DNA from: Zygnema cylindricum
Lineage: Eukaryota > Streptophyta > Zygnematophyceae > Zygnematales > Zygnemataceae
Direction: 5' to 3'
NCBI GenBank assembly: GCA_037447655.1
Contig: JBBHKE010001546.1
Coordinates: forward strand, 1 to 64,000
DNA length: 64,000 nt
Of the stretch, positions 10,261 to 22,575 are shown in pieces; positions within the stretch are counted from its first letter, which is position 1, and every line of letters begins with the position of its first letter. The notes under the pieces are model-generated. The model saw only the letters and a list, made by a program, of their open reading frames with translations. It did no database searches and was not told where the DNA came from. Both the position numbers and the translations under genes were made by a program.

Positions 10261-12290
10261 ATAATGAAAGGACGAAAGAGGCGGGACCTGGAGAAAAATA
10301 GAATGATTTGAAATAAACTGAAGAAAATGTTATGGATTTGGAAGGTTTTTAGACTAATAGATGCCAACTGGAAACAATGGGACAAGACGGAAACAGATTA
10401 ACAATATATTTCACGAGTGGAGTCAGAAAATTGCAATAACATTTTGAAGAATGCAAAATAATTGGAAATAATTGGAAGGAACCTATGGAAATTGTAACAA
10501 AAGTGGCAGGAACTGTGAACAAGTCAGTGAGGAATGGGGGAAATGGGAGAGAAAGGGAGGAAACTGAATGCAGTATGAAAGCATTAGGGCAAACAAAATA
10601 AAATGAGACTACTATAACTCAATAAAGAGAATCAACAGGATTATGGAACAATGATGGATGAAATCGGAGGTGATTGAAGGAAAGGTCAAAGATTTGGAGG
10701 AATTGCTTTTAACTGAAGGATATGGGAGGAAATTGGAGAAAACAAATTATATAGGATAAGTATGTTTTGAAACTGGTGAGTAGTCGAGGAAAGTTCAAGG
10801 AAAGGAAATTAGAATATAAGTGGGGTTCAACTTATGGGACTTAAACAAAATCGGAGGGATATGAAGGCAAATCACAGGAATTATAAGGATTAGAACTGTT
10901 TGCTGCAAAAAGGAAACAGGAAATGGGGCTGAGCCATACGGGAAAGTGAAACATTGTGCTTGCGTTGTAAGACCAGAGGGTCTTGAGAAATATTGAGGAA
11001 GTTACACCTGTTTGCATTCAGAAAGGAGAAGTTGGCATATAAAAAAAAATGAGGTGTTGAACTACTATTCGTATTTCAATGTGTATTGGCTGTAAATTAA
11101 TTTGCAAGCCTGTGTGTGAGCCTATTTGAGTTTTGAAGTGAATAAATTGGGTTTTAAACAAGAGAGAATTTTGGAAAAGCGGAGACTGGAAATAGTTCGA
11201 GAGAATTGGGAGTAAACAAAAAAAAAAAAAAGAGTTTGAAAAGATCTGGAGAGAGAGTTGAAAGGGAAACAGAACATATAGGAACACATGGTTTGAGAGG
11301 GAATCTACCAATATTACAGAAACTTAAGGAGACAAAAGAAGCAAAAGGAGAGAGGCAAAAGGAGATTGAGATAGAAATGGAGATAATGGAAGTGAATTTG
11401 GAGGGAATAAATGGCAAATGAAATAACAATGTGGATGTTGAAGGCATTTTCATGATCACAGAGAATGGAGGAAATCAAGCATAAAAAGTGCGGGAAATTC
11501 GAAGAATCACGATCTTACTGAAAGAAAGTGGAAAATATTTATGAAAATATTTATCGACAGTGAACTCCATTCGATTGTGTTCCAGCAATTACAGGCAATT
11601 GGAACAGGGGCCTCCAATGGACTCAGAATCATTACAAATCGAAAACAATATTTTGCAATACGTCTTTTGACACCATCTTGCAATCAAAAATGAAAGGAAA
11701 CCTCCAACACACACTAAGCACATCCCTTCTCTAATTTTATCCACCATAGACTTCCGCATCTTCCCTGGATACATGAATAGCAAGACCCGATAAATTTCAT
11801 AAAAAAAAATAGCAATGTAGATGCCATTCCTTTACTCATGAATTCATACAATCAAACACAGTAATTTTTTCTTGGGAAAAAGAGGGAACATGAAGAAGAT
11901 AATCTGCACCTTTGTGCCGACGTTTATTTCAAAAACTTGGTCAGTTACTACAACAACTGAAGGAATCATTTGTAAATGTACTAAAAAAATAATAAAAAAA
12001 ATCTATAATATACTGAATCGGAATGGAATCAAATGAATGGGAAACTACTTGTTTAGGCGCCAGCCAATGATACTACAGCTCTATTTGCTGTTCCTTTAGA
12101 TAATATACACGTGGCAGAGGCTGCAAGGAGGGAATAATTTGGCTGAAATTGCGCACCACAATTCCAGCTGAAAATCTGCGGCATGTGAAACTAAACATCT
12201 CCCATTCCAATAAGCCATAAGTCGTAAGGGGCAAGAGACCCTCTTATTACACAAGTTTATCCACACTTGAGAAAGACTACCCAGATTGGC
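10260..12290 (-). repeat. 3'-flank block of gene 3 (subtype A), purine-rich on the plus strand
   Basis: Homologous to 2700-4990 in the same orientation and to 15411-17100 inverted. The plus strand is dominated by GGAAA/GGAGA words as in the gene 1 flank. No protein-coding frame is shared between copies. Confidence 0.7.
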
Positions 12291-12293
12291 CGG

Positions 12294-12713
12294 TCAATGT
12301 TTCCCAACGGGCGTCAACGGGTTGGAGGTAGACTCAAAGTCGTAGAATCTCTGCAAAACAGAACAGAGGAAAATGAGTGGTGGGATATAAAAGATAAGAG
12401 TGGGAACTCAGAGAGAAATCTAGACCGAGAGAAAATAAAGCAGAAGGGGAGAGGAACGAGAGGTGGAAGTTTTTGGAAAGCAGGAGTCTGTCCTCACCCT
12501 GACGGTTTCCCTTAGTGGGCCATGTTTGTAGGTGTGTCCCTGTGCCTCTGTGAGCGAGGCTCCTCCCTCCATCCTCTTCGTCTTGCTGAGAAGCACCTCC
12601 GGAGCCGTACTAAACGACCTCACACACGTGTAAGTCATGAAGCTCAGCGCCACGCTCATCATGCCCACCAGCGGGTACACCTCCGGCTTCACCCATCGGC
12701 TCAGGCCCGCCAT
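12294..12713 (-). CDS. B12D-family (NDUFA4/MLRQ-like) protein, array copy 3, two exons
   Basis: Exon 1 is 12498-12713, a 147-bp intron 12351-12497 and exon 2 12294-12350. The protein is identical to copy 1 (90 residues; SRWVKPEVYPLV start, hydrophobic segment about 13-33, PVGKH end). Subtype A by its short intron and exon 2 codons. It is tail-to-tail with gene 2 and head-to-head with gene 4, with 2.3 kb between the start codons. Intact splice sites and frame suggest it could be expressed. Confidence 0.75.
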
Positions 12714-12721
12714 CTCACAGC

Positions 12722-12796
12722 ACGGGGAAACGGGGAAACGGGGAAACGGGGAAACGGGGAAACGGGGAAACGGGGAAACGGGGGAACGGGGAAACT
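12722..12796 (-). repeat. (GGGGAAAC)n tandem array, 9 units, upstream of gene 3
   Basis: Nine nearly perfect 8-base units (gene-sense CCCCGTTT) beginning 8 bases before the start codon. Confidence 0.95.
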
Positions 12797-12974
12797 GGAA
12801 ACACTCGAGTTCCTAAATGGGAAACGTAAAATAAAATGTGGAAGTGAAAACTGGAGATTACAGTGAAGCGGGAAATAGCTGAGGGGACAAATGCCGAATG
12901 ACTTGAAAAGGCTAAAAAACTTTGACTAGTTGTAAGGAAAGCGTTACAATGATCCTTTGATTCTTTGTTTGCTG

Positions 12975-13112
12975 TCTGGTGTTCCCGCGGCTGCTTTTGA
13001 AGCATTTTCCTTTCGGGAAAAAGGATGTACGAAACGGCGCATAGCTGTACGGATAACGGATTAGCTCTCTGCTGATCGCCAGCGCAGCATGTCGGGCATC
13101 GCCACGCTGGCC
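12975..13112 (-). promoter_or_regulatory. Conserved upstream block of B12D gene 3
   Basis: Contains GTTCCCGCGGCTGCTTTTG, GCATTTTCC and CTGATCGCCAGCGCAGCA then GCCACGCTGG, 260-400 bp before the ATG, in the order found at genes 1 and 5. Function is inferred from conservation. Confidence 0.5.
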
Positions 13113-13199
13113 GATTTGCCAGGTCGCTTTTTTGTCTGTCGGTCTGCTGACATGGTAGAGTTTGTCGTCGATATGTATACGTGGCAAAGGATTTTAGCA

Positions 13200-14540
13200 A
13201 AGATGGCATCGTAGCCGTTTAGATCCCTAAAAGGTCGGTGGCGGACGCTATCTTTTCGGTCGACTTGTAAAGTGAACCAACTTTTATGTGCGAATAGATA
13301 TTAGTATCTTCAATTATTGTAATTTTTGTCTTGTTATAAACAGTCCGATACGCAACTATGCGTTTTGTCCATTTAAAGGAAAGCATATCTGTGACGGTGT
13401 CGTATGTAATAATGGCAGCTGAGGTCAAGTTTTGTTTGGTAAGAATCTTTGGTCACCGTTGACTTTTCAGCTAACGGAGAGCTCCACGCTGAAACATAGA
13501 GCCCTCCGTTAACCGCAACATGTTACAGTAACAAACTCGGGAGCAGGTTTCCCTCCCAAATAAAACATTCGACCAATTACATATACTCCTGCTAAGGGTA
13601 AGATTCCATTCGGTGAAAAATAGGGTTGTTTACTGTATGCCGTACGTTTTTGTACAGATTTGTACAATTTTTTTTTTTGAAATGTTGTCGGGATGCTCCA
13701 AACATTTTAGGCGTAAGAATTGACCGTTAGATCTTTCACTTTTTCAGATCCGCGAAGCAATCACGCCAATCGTCCAGTGGGCAGAAACTCTCCTCGCGAG
13801 GAAAGTTGCTTCATACTGGACGAGTAGCATGAGTACACGTGAAATAGAAAAAAGAATCCACTTCGAACGGGTGATCATAGGCTTACACGTCGTACAGGTT
13901 ATGTGTCGCCTGCCACGCTGGATGCAAGTCAACCGAAAGTATCCTCGCACGCTCCGCCTGACATCCACCGACCTTCAAAGTTTGCGGCGTCTTTTTGCCC
14001 TTTCTGTTTCAAAATTTTGATTTCCATTTTCAAAATTAAAATCTGACCGCAAAATTTTGGTACGAATCATTAACTACCGCCAATGGTACAGATATTATGG
14101 TTCAGATTTTACGTTTGAAGAATATTTTTAGATGTTTCAAATGTGAACAATCATAATTTCGAAAGGTTGCTTACTAGCCCGACACAATGGAGCTGACTGC
14201 CAGTAAACCCTGTCATTAGACGTTTCCGTACGTTTACTAGGACCGCCTAATGGAATCGAGGCCATTATCATTTACGACACCGAAACAGATTGCTCTCCTT
14301 TTTCAGGTGTGGAGAAAGACCTTTAAAAAGACGACTGCCTAAACGACAAATGCTGAATGAACGTTATTTCCTCGGCGACAAACATTTACCGTGCGATCCT
14401 ATAACCGAATTGTTTCAATCGGACGGCTACAAATATCTCCTTGCACATGTGATAATGACTATACCAACCAGGCTGCCAGCTTATGCCGCGTCAGCCGAAA
14501 AATCCAATTTAACGGTTGCGATGTTTCTATTATAGATTAA
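13200..14540. other. Spacer between divergent genes 3 and 4; no gene recognised
   Basis: A few short frames (for example 13829-14020) have no family resemblance. This spacer is the centre of the larger imperfect palindrome whose arms are genes 2-3 and 4-5. Confidence 0.45.
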
Positions 14541-14552
14541 TAAACCACGTGC

Positions 14553-14712
14553 GCAATGGAGACCGACAACGCCAGCGTCCTAGCCCTGCCGCGCTGGCGA
14601 CCAGCAAGGCGGAGAGCTTTGTCGTAAGCGCTAAAAACAACCTTTCGTACGTCCTTTCTCCAAGTGGAATACGGTACAAAATCAGCAGCCGCGGGAACAC
14701 CAGACAGCAAAC
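14553..14712 (+). promoter_or_regulatory. Conserved upstream block of B12D gene 4
   Basis: Contains CGCCAGCGTCC, CCGCGCTGGCGACCAGCA, a TACGTCCTTTCTCC block and CAGCAGCCGCGGGAACACC. These are the same pieces, in the opposite orientation, as at genes 3 and 5, 280-435 bp before the ATG. Confidence 0.5.
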
Positions 14713-14886
14713 AAAAAGAAAACAAGGATCTTTTGCCGCGCCTTCCTACGCATAAGTTACCAAGACAAGCAACAATTTTCCCTCACGATTTTTTTTCGAC
14801 TTCTCTGCCATCTCCATTTTTCACTTACTAGTTCCAATTCTGTTTTCCTTTTCCCTCTTTGTTCCCTTTTTCACCGTTTTACTTTT

Positions 14887-14980
14887 TATCGTTTCCCCGT
14901 TTCCCCGATTCCCCGTTTCCCCGTTTCCCCGTTTCCCCGTTTCCCCGTTTTCCCGTTTCCCCGTTTCCCCGTTTCCCCGT
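14887..14980 (+). repeat. (CCCCGTTT)n tandem array, about 11-12 units, upstream of gene 4
   Basis: 8-base units with one CCCCGATT and one TTTTCCCG variant, ending 8 bases before the gene 4 ATG. Confidence 0.95.
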
Positions 14981-14988
14981 GCTGTGCG

Positions 14989-15410
14989 ATGGCGGGCCTG
15001 AGCCGATGGGTGAAGCCGGAGGTGTACCCGCTGGTGGGCATGATGAGCGTGGCGCTGAGCTTCATGACTTACACGTGTGTGAGGTCGTTTAGTACGGCTC
15101 CGGAGGTGCTTCTCAGCAAGACGAAGAGGATGGAGGGAGGAGCCTCGCTCAAAGAGGCACAGGGACACACCTACAAACACGGCCCACTAAGGGAAACCGT
15201 CAGGGTGAGGACAGACTCCTGCTTTCCAAAACATTCTTCTCCTCGTTCTTCTACTTTCTTCTACTCGGTTTCTACTCTTACTCGACTTCTTTCTGATTTC
15301 CCACTCATATTTTGTATATCCCACCACTCATTTTACTCTTTTCTGTTTTGCAGAGATTCTACGACTTTGAGTCTACCTCCAACCCGTTGACGCCCGTTGG
15401 GAAACATTGA
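14989..15410 (+). CDS. B12D-family (NDUFA4/MLRQ-like) protein, array copy 4, two exons
   Basis: Exon 1 is 14989-15204, a 149-bp intron 15205-15353 and exon 2 15354-15410. It is subtype A and encodes 90 residues, with one replacement relative to the other copies: Thr55 becomes Lys (GGASLKEAQ). The RWVKPEVYPL signature, the hydrophobic segment and the PVGKH end are intact. Head-to-head with gene 3, tail-to-tail with gene 5. Probably functional, or only recently duplicated. Confidence 0.75.
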
Positions 15411-17100
15411 TCGACCAATCTGGGTAGTCTTTCTCACGTGTGGATAAATTGCTTGTCTAACAAGAGGGTTTCTGCCCTTCGACTAACGGCTTATTGGAAT
15501 GAGGGATGTTTATTTTCTCCTTCCTCGGGTTTTCAGCTCGAAGTATGATGCACAGTTTTCCAGCCAAATTCTTTCCTCCTGGGAGTTCCTCCCACTTGTA
15601 TATTATCTAGGAACAGCAAATAGGGATGTAAATTTATGGGTTGATGCCCGAACGAATAGTTTCCCATTCATTTAATTCCATTCCGATTTAGTACATTATA
15701 GAGTACTTTATTTGTTCTAGTAGACACACTATTGATTTCTTATGTTGTTGTAGTACTTGACCAAGTTTTTGAAATGAACGTTGGCACAAGGTGCAGAACA
15801 TCTTCATTACTTCCCCGTTTTCCCCAAGAAAATATATACTGTGTTTGACTGTATGAATTCGTGAGTAAAAGGAATAGCATCTACATTGTTGGTTTCTTTT
15901 ATGAATTGATGGAATCTTTTTTACTGCTGTATTCATGGAGGATTTGGAAGACTTTGAGAAAATGGAGATGGGAAAAATTGGAGGGGGGATGTCCTAATTA
16001 CCTACTTCTATCTCAATATCCTATTGTTTCTTCTCTTTGCTTCTTTAATTTTTATTTATTTATTTCCAATCCCTCTCAATCCGTGTGTGCCAGTGTGTTT
16101 TATTTCCTTTCAACTCCCTTTCCAGATCTTTCCAAACTTCTTTAGTTTCCTGTATTCACTCCCAGCCTCTGATTTTTCCAATTCTCTCCCATTAAATACC
16201 CAGTTTATTTTCTTTAAAACACAAATAGACTTGCAAATTAATTTACAGCTTATACGCATTGAAACACGAAGATTAAATCAACACCACATTTTTTATAAAT
16301 ATCCCAACTTATCCTTCCTTCTAAAAGCAAACAGTTGACTTCTTCAATCTATCTAAAGACCCCGTAGTCTTACCTGAGTTTGAAGCTTCACTCAAGCATA
16401 ACATCTCACTTTCGAAAAAGGCTCTGCTTCTTTTCTTATTTCCTTTGCACCAATAGTTTCTAATCCATTAATATTCATTTGTTTTGCCTTCAGATTCCTC
16501 CAGTTTTTTGCATGTCCCTCCAGTTGCGTCCATGCATATTTCAATTCCTTTCCTTCAACATGCCTCCAATACTCTCCAGTTTCAATTCCTGCATAGTGTA
16601 TTTAATTTTTTTTTTTGAATTTTCTCCTTCAATTTAGAACAATTTCTCCAAATCTTGGGTTTTTCCTCCAACCACTTCCGATTCCATCTACCATTATCCA
16701 TTTTCCTGCAAATTTTCTCTGATTTCTTTGAGCTATTTATATCATTCGCAGTTTATTTTATTCGCTCTACTGTTTTCCGACTGCATACAATTCCCTGGCT
16801 TTCTCTCCAATTCCCCATTCCTCAGTAACTTGTTCTCTGTTCCTTCCACTTTTATTAAAATTTCCACAAGGTCCTTCCAATTATTTCTTATTTTTATCTT
16901 TTCTATCAAGTTTTACTTCATTCTTTCTGACTCCTCTCATTTTTGTTGATCAATTTTCACTCGTGTTTCATTGGTTCCAGTTCCAGTCTAGTAGTCTGAA
17001 AAGCTTCCAATTCCATTATACTTTCTTCATTTTCCTTCAAATCATTATATTTTTATTCAAGGACCACCATTATTTCATTCTCTCCCTTTCTTTTGATGTC
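15411..17100 (+). repeat. 3'-flank block of gene 4 (subtype A), pyrimidine-rich
   Basis: Inverted homologue of the gene 1 and gene 3 flanks. The first 200 bases (TTTCTCACGTGTGGATAAATT and following) match the reverse complement of 4800-4999 and 12090-12290, and further out the strand is rich in TTCC/TTTC words. No conserved frame. Confidence 0.7.
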
Positions 17101-18020
17101 TTTAAGCAGACTTCCCTCTGTCTTGCCAGCATCTCATGGAGAGAGTGGAAGGCAGAGGAGAGGGAGAAGTCAGGCGCAATCCATCGTTTCCAGAGGGTGA
17201 GAGAGAGAGAAGGGGGGCTGCCGCCCCCTTGCCGCTATTTTATGGAGAGAGAGACAGATAGTATTCGCTCCCTCTCTCTGTAAAATTGTGGCATGCTGTA
17301 TGGCAGCCCCCAATTTCTCTCCCTCTCCCTCTCTCTCCTTTGTCAATTACTTATTTAAAGCCGCGTGTCACGGCCGTCAGTGACGTCCATTGGTAGAACT
17401 TCTCCCATTTGGTATAACTTAATCGTTATTTCAGATTATGGGAATAGAGTGAAGAAATACAGCATACACCATCATAAGAATTACATGGTCGAAAAGTTCC
17501 ATTTTGAAATGGACTGTATTAATTGGAATAATGGGTTTTCCTCGTACAATAAAACCGTCTAGGAATTAGATCAACAACATTAATAATATCATCCTGTAAA
17601 TTTAGATTAGATCTTTATGTGAATAAATATGCGTCTGAATACTGCTAAACCTATCAAATCATCAAAATTCCCTAAGCAAAGAAACATATGGATCTATGAT
17701 AAAACAACCTATGAATCTAGATAAATTATTATTCCACTAAAAGTTGTACAGGAGTCAAGCTCTCATGTGAGCAATTTGAGATCATCACTACAAGGACATG
17801 GCGAATTGCACCGCACTTTAAAAAAAAATTGTTAACCCACACTAATTTGAACAATTGCTATCGCAAATTTAAAAGGAGGCTTGATAAGGGCTGAATTAGA
17901 CCAGAGGCTATGAATGCTATCATCTGTCTTTTCAAAATCCCAGAGAGCATACGAGAGACCAATGAAGGCCCTTATTGGAGGGAAGAAATTACACGCGTGC
18001 GAAAGGATAAAATAAATAGC
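17100..18020 (-). repeat. 3'-flank block of gene 5 (subtype B), inverted copy of 9183-10260
   Basis: Contains GA-rich and CT-rich microsatellites (about 17194-17265 and 17315-17340) around a GCCGCTATTTTATGGAGAGA block that pairs with ATAAAATAGCGGC near 10090. The AATTAGATCAACAACA block pairs with 9590-9610. Non-coding. Confidence 0.7.
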
Positions 18021-18023
18021 GAA

Positions 18024-18664
<641 letters not shown>

Positions 18665-18672
18665 CGCACAGC

Positions 18673-18706
18673 ACGGGGAAACGGGGAAACGGGGAAACGG
18701 GGAAAT
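18673..18706 (-). repeat. (GGGGAAAC)n tandem array, 4 units, upstream of gene 5
   Basis: Four units, then degeneration to GGGGAAATGGG. The shortest clean array of the set. Confidence 0.9.
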
Positions 18707-18904
18707 GGGAACGAAAAGAGTAGGAGAATGGGAAACGTGAAACGCTCAAATTCCTAAATGGGAAACGTGGAGTCAAAAATGGGAAGTAGAAAATGGAGAT
18801 AACAGCGAAGCGGGAAATAGACGTTGAGGGGAAAATGTGAAATAAATGAAAAAAAATGATGAAGTGGTGAGGCAGGTGGGTAGTGGTCCTTGGATTTTTT
18901 GTTT

Positions 18905-19046
18905 CCTGTCTGGTGTTCCCGCGGCTGCTTTTGTAGCATTTTTCCGTGCGAGGAAATAATGTACGAAAAGGTTCACATCTGTACGGATGATGGGAAAGCT
19001 CTCGACTGATCGCCAGCGCAGCAGGTTTGGCGGTGCCACGCTGGCT
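18905..19046 (-). promoter_or_regulatory. Conserved upstream block of B12D gene 5
   Basis: Contains GTTCCCGCGGCTGCTTTTG, GCATTTTTCC, and GATCGCCAGCGCAGCA with GCCACGCTGG, at the same distance from the ATG as at gene 3. Confidence 0.5.
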
Positions 19047-19526
19047 AGATTTGGGAGCAATGCGGGAAAATGCTGGCTGTTGGTGTGCTTACGTGGTTTC
19101 CGATTTTTCACAAAGATATCATCGTGGCCGTTGAAACTAGCTTGGTTAAGCGGTGTCGTGAAATAGTCTCCCACGTGTGATTAGATATTATCTTTAAGCC
19201 TTGTACCTTTATGACTTTATCTTGTTGACATAATTAAAAATTGTCGGTGTCAATGGAAGTGAAAACCGAAAGACGACAAGGGCGTAATCCACAAAATTCA
19301 AATGAACGCTTTTTGAATTTTTTCCCTCGTTGACAAATATCGACCGTGTGAACCTCGATCGCAGAAGACAGTCGGACGGTGGAGAATATCTCCTCGCACT
19401 TGTGGAGGAATTGACTATACCGATTGCCGCATCGGCCGATAAGTCAGATCTAACGGTCGCGATGGTACATATCTCAAAGTTCCGAAACCGCGTACAGACG
19501 TCGCGTCACAGATCCAACCAATGAGG

Positions 19527-19668
19527 CAGCCGCCGGACCTGCTGCGCTGGCGACCAGCGAGGCGGAGAGCTATATTATAATCCGTACAGATATTACTTTT
19601 AGGTACGCCCTTTCTCCACGTGGACAACATTACAAATGCCGCAGCCGCGGGAAGACCAGACAGGCTAG
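19527..19668 (+). promoter_or_regulatory. Relic upstream block of the first B12D pseudogene
   Basis: Contains CCTGCTGCGCTGGCGACCAG, TACGCCCTTTCTCCACGTGG and GCCGCAGCCGCGGGAAGACC, as before genes 2 and 4. The stub it precedes is no longer an intact gene. Confidence 0.5.
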
Positions 19669-19846
19669 CTTCCGCTTAAGTATTTAGGTGATCCGTATCG
19701 TCCCCTTAAGATTTTTTTTCCACTTCGCTAAAAACCGTTTTCCTGATTCACATTTGGATATTCGAACCTTTGCCTATTTCCTTTTTCCCCCTGCCTCTGT
19801 TACAGTATATTCGTTTAACCATTCCTCGGTTTCCCGCTTTTAAGCG

Positions 19847-19909
19847 ATGGCGAGGTTGAGCCGCTGGGTGAAGCCGGCGGAGTGTTGGAGTACACTTTTA
19901 GTTGTTTAA
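19847..19909 (+). pseudogene. B12D exon 1 stub, truncated after 10 codons
   Basis: The start (MARLSRWVKP) matches the N-terminus of genes 1-5, but the sequence switches to GCGGAGTGTTGG and a stop follows at 19907. The clean (CCCCGTTT)n array is missing, although TTTCCCGC remains. The breakpoint coincides with the left end of repeat R1. Read as a gene 6 destroyed by rearrangement. Confidence 0.8.
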
Positions 19910-20830
19910 TTAGCGAAACGTACGTTTTTGTTGTACCTTAGTTTTCTACATCAGTTTTAATAGAGTAAAGTTGTTTCGCGTTTCTTAGGGCAATTTCCCA
20001 TGTAACCAAAACTTAGTCTTGTAACTTTGTTTTTTAGCGAAGATTATCCATACAAGTTTCAGAGCATTCCGATGTAACGCAATAAATTTGTTACTTTAAA
20101 AAGTGACAGATGTCGGCGTGGGTGTAATTTGTGACGATTGTAGAAGACAACAAAACTCGCGACAATCGATGACGTTTACAAAATAGCGACGGTTGTAGGC
20201 GTCTATTTACTTGCGACAATGTAGATGTTTAGGGTTTGTGAGATTTTGACATCACGCACAATTATGACAGCGTCACGTCACAAACTCTAAAACTTTTCGC
20301 CATGGTTTTCCGATTTTGTTGTTAAGTCCTTTCTCACTCTACTTGCCATCAAAATACTCCGAAAGATAGTCAAATGAAAGCGTTTTTAGAGATCTTTCAT
20401 TTGATACCATTATTGATGTTTTTCATTGCAGGAATTGTGAGAAAAAGGCGTTAGTAGGAGAGGGAAAGAGAGAGAGAGGGGCGCTTTTACGGACTTCGCT
20501 TTTGCGAAATGACGTCCTTTGGTCGAAACCTGTCCACAACCCCTGTACGGAAAAAAAAAAACACGCAACGGCTGGAAACGAGCAGTGGATTTTTTTTTGT
20601 ACTCTGCGCACAAAATTTGTCAAAAGCCTCCAACGCGCCCGACAACATCTGCCTATTCGCTCACATCCTGAAAATTTAGTTAAAATCACCTCGCGAGGTG
20701 ATTTTATTATAGTTTTGAAGATGAGCTGGAAGGACGCGAAAGTGGGTCAGAACGCGCTAGACGACAAACTACATTGTGTTGGACGACAAACTGCAATACA
20801 TTTAAAGTTTCAAGGTAACACAAATGGTAA
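19877..20830 (+). repeat. Repeat R1, about 950 bp, direct copy of R2 (22560-23512)
   Basis: R1 and R2 share the order GGAGTGTTGGAGTACAC, TTAGTTGTTTAA, CCTTAGTTTTCTACATCAG, CCGATGTAACGCAAT-like, GATGACGTTTACAAAATAGC, a GA-rich stretch and the TGCGAAATGACGTCC block. They end together at AGGTAACACAAAT. Identity is high but indels are frequent. No conserved long frame; type unknown. Confidence 0.8.
20681..20706. repeat. 26-bp perfect palindrome
   Basis: TAAAATCACCTCG is followed at once by its reverse complement. The R2 counterpart near 23377-23402 has lost perfect symmetry. Confidence 0.95.
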
Positions 20831-20939
20831 CAGGATCTCCTACCTCTCAAAAAATCCCATTACTACAAACATTCCCAACCACACACTCCACACATTGGAA
20901 AATACACATCCACATTGGACAACACTCACATAAGGATCA

Positions 20940-21970
20940 ACTTTAAATTAGAAGAAGCTTTTGTCCACATAACATTAGCTTGGTCTCTTGCCCTCGTGGC
21001 TGAACCCTTCTTATTAAAGTGTTTTCCACTACCCTCCACTCTTAATAATTCTATTTCTTAACTACTAAAACACTATTTAGTTAGTAAGAGATTTCAATGC
21101 AAAATGCCTTTCCTCCAATTTGGTATTAATCGCTCAGGACTAAGATCAGCCAGAATTTCCACAAACTTTTCCAAAGGAAAAAATGTCTACTCTCCTCTTA
21201 CACTTCCCTATTTATCCCTCATCGCCCTGGACTAGCCAGGCCAGAGTCAAAGCTCCGTTTGAACAGGCTTTTACCTGGGCCAATCATTGATCAGCAAGGA
21301 CTTGGACTGACCAATGCAAAAACGTGCGAAATCTCTTACTAACTACTTAGCACTTTATTAACCAATCAAACGCTACGTTTCACTACGAAACATTTACGTG
21401 CAAAAGCGCGCGCCAAACGAAACGCGACTTCGCACGATCGTGCGTCACAAATTTTGGACGCGAAACTTCTTACAAAATTCCCTTTAGTGAAAGTGACGCT
21501 TCGTATTAAAAATTGTACGAAACGAAGTACCATGCATACTGAACGTTTCATTAGAACTTTATGAAACGTTCACGCGAAATTTCGGTACCAATTTGACCCT
21601 TAACCCGTTTCAATGATACCCACCTGTTTTTTAGACCTCGCACTGCCACCTAAGTACACCCATAGCTATAACTTTTGAAATATAACTCGAAATCGCGTGA
21701 TTCTTTCACGAACGTCTACCAAATTTAGTAATCTATAATCACAACGCCTAAATACCCTTTTATAAACAAGGTTGATCCGCTATTACTGTTACATCATCCC
21801 CTCCTTATTTTTAACTTGCCGTTTGCTATCCGCAGCTGTCAAGTTTTGACGCTTAAAACTGCATCTTTTGTCCGCCGCTACGCTCCAAAACGGTCGAAAC
21901 CTACCGTCCCAACCGTCACCCCCGCGTTTTTTGTCATTTTATGAAATTTGGCGTACGGATCCCAAAATTT
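20940..21970. other. No recognised gene; contains a spaced inverted repeat
   Basis: TTAGTTAGTAAGAGATTTC (about 21080-21098) recurs inverted as GAAATCTCTTACTAACTA (about 21330-21347), enclosing about 230 bp. It could be an old MITE, but the outer edges are not symmetric enough to set ends. Nothing else was recognised. Confidence 0.5.
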
Positions 21971-22077
21971 ATGACTTCGTTTTACCATTTTTCCAAGTGT
22001 GAACCACGGATCTATTCCACTTTATTTGTTTAACCATTTATTTGTTTAACCATTCCTTCGTTTCCCGCTTTTAAGCG

Positions 22078-22215
22078 ATGGCGAGATTGAGCCGCTAGGT
22101 GAAGCCGTCGGAGTGTTGGAGTACACTTTTAGTTGTTTAATTAGCGAAACATACGTTTTTAATTGTACCTTAGTTTTCTACATCAGTTTGAATAAAGTAC
22201 ACTTGTTTCGCGTCT
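22078..22215 (+). pseudogene. Second B12D exon 1 stub with part of repeat R
   Basis: Matches the stub at 19847, but the tryptophan codon is TAG (GCCGCTAGGTGAAG). After about 110 bp of repeat R sequence it breaks off, and the upstream sequence (ACCATTTTTTCAAGTGTGAA) starts again, so it is a tandem duplication. Confidence 0.75.
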
Positions 22216-22315
22216 CTTAGGGCAATTTCCCCGTTTTACCATTTTTTCAAGTGTGAACCACGCATCTATTCCTGTTTATTCGTTTAGCCATTCCTCGGTT
22301 TCCCGCTTTTAAGCA

Positions 22316-22575
22316 ATAGCGAGGTTGAGCCGCTACACCGCCAATCGCTTTTAGCCATGTGTACGCTAATCCCGTCTCGCTTTTTTTTTTATTCTCAGAT
22401 AGAATTATCCACACTATTTGAAAAAAACCCTAATTCCTAATTAGAGTAATCGATTTCTTGGAAAATTTCCAAATTCCCAATTAGCGTATACCACGCTAAT
22501 TGTTCGTATACGCTAAAGAAACTTCTACGCTAATAGCGATTGGCGGTGTAGTTGAAGCTGACGGAGTGTTGGAGT
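22316..22575 (+). pseudogene. Third B12D exon 1 stub, interrupted by a MITE
   Basis: The start codon is ATA. GCGAGGTTGAGCCGC is followed by the MITE, and the stub resumes as GTTGAAGCTGACGGAGTG before running into repeat R2. Confidence 0.75.
22336..22548. mobile_element. 213-bp MITE with TA target-site duplication
   Basis: Perfect terminal inverted repeats CACCGCCAATCGCT / AGCGATTGGCGGTG are flanked by TA on both sides (22334-22335 and 22549-22550). The interrupted sequence is known from the uninterrupted stub at 22078, which confirms the insertion. Internal ACGCTAA words recur on both strands near the ends, as expected of transposase-binding repeats. No coding capacity. TA duplication suggests a Tc1/mariner-like source. 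Confidence 0.88.

Noticed and set aside
12522-12866. Opposite-strand frames over B12D exon 1 (MFVGVSLCLCERGSS and similar) as genes
   Set aside because: Shadows of the conserved exon. They recur at each copy only because the DNA is the same and run into the tandem repeat.
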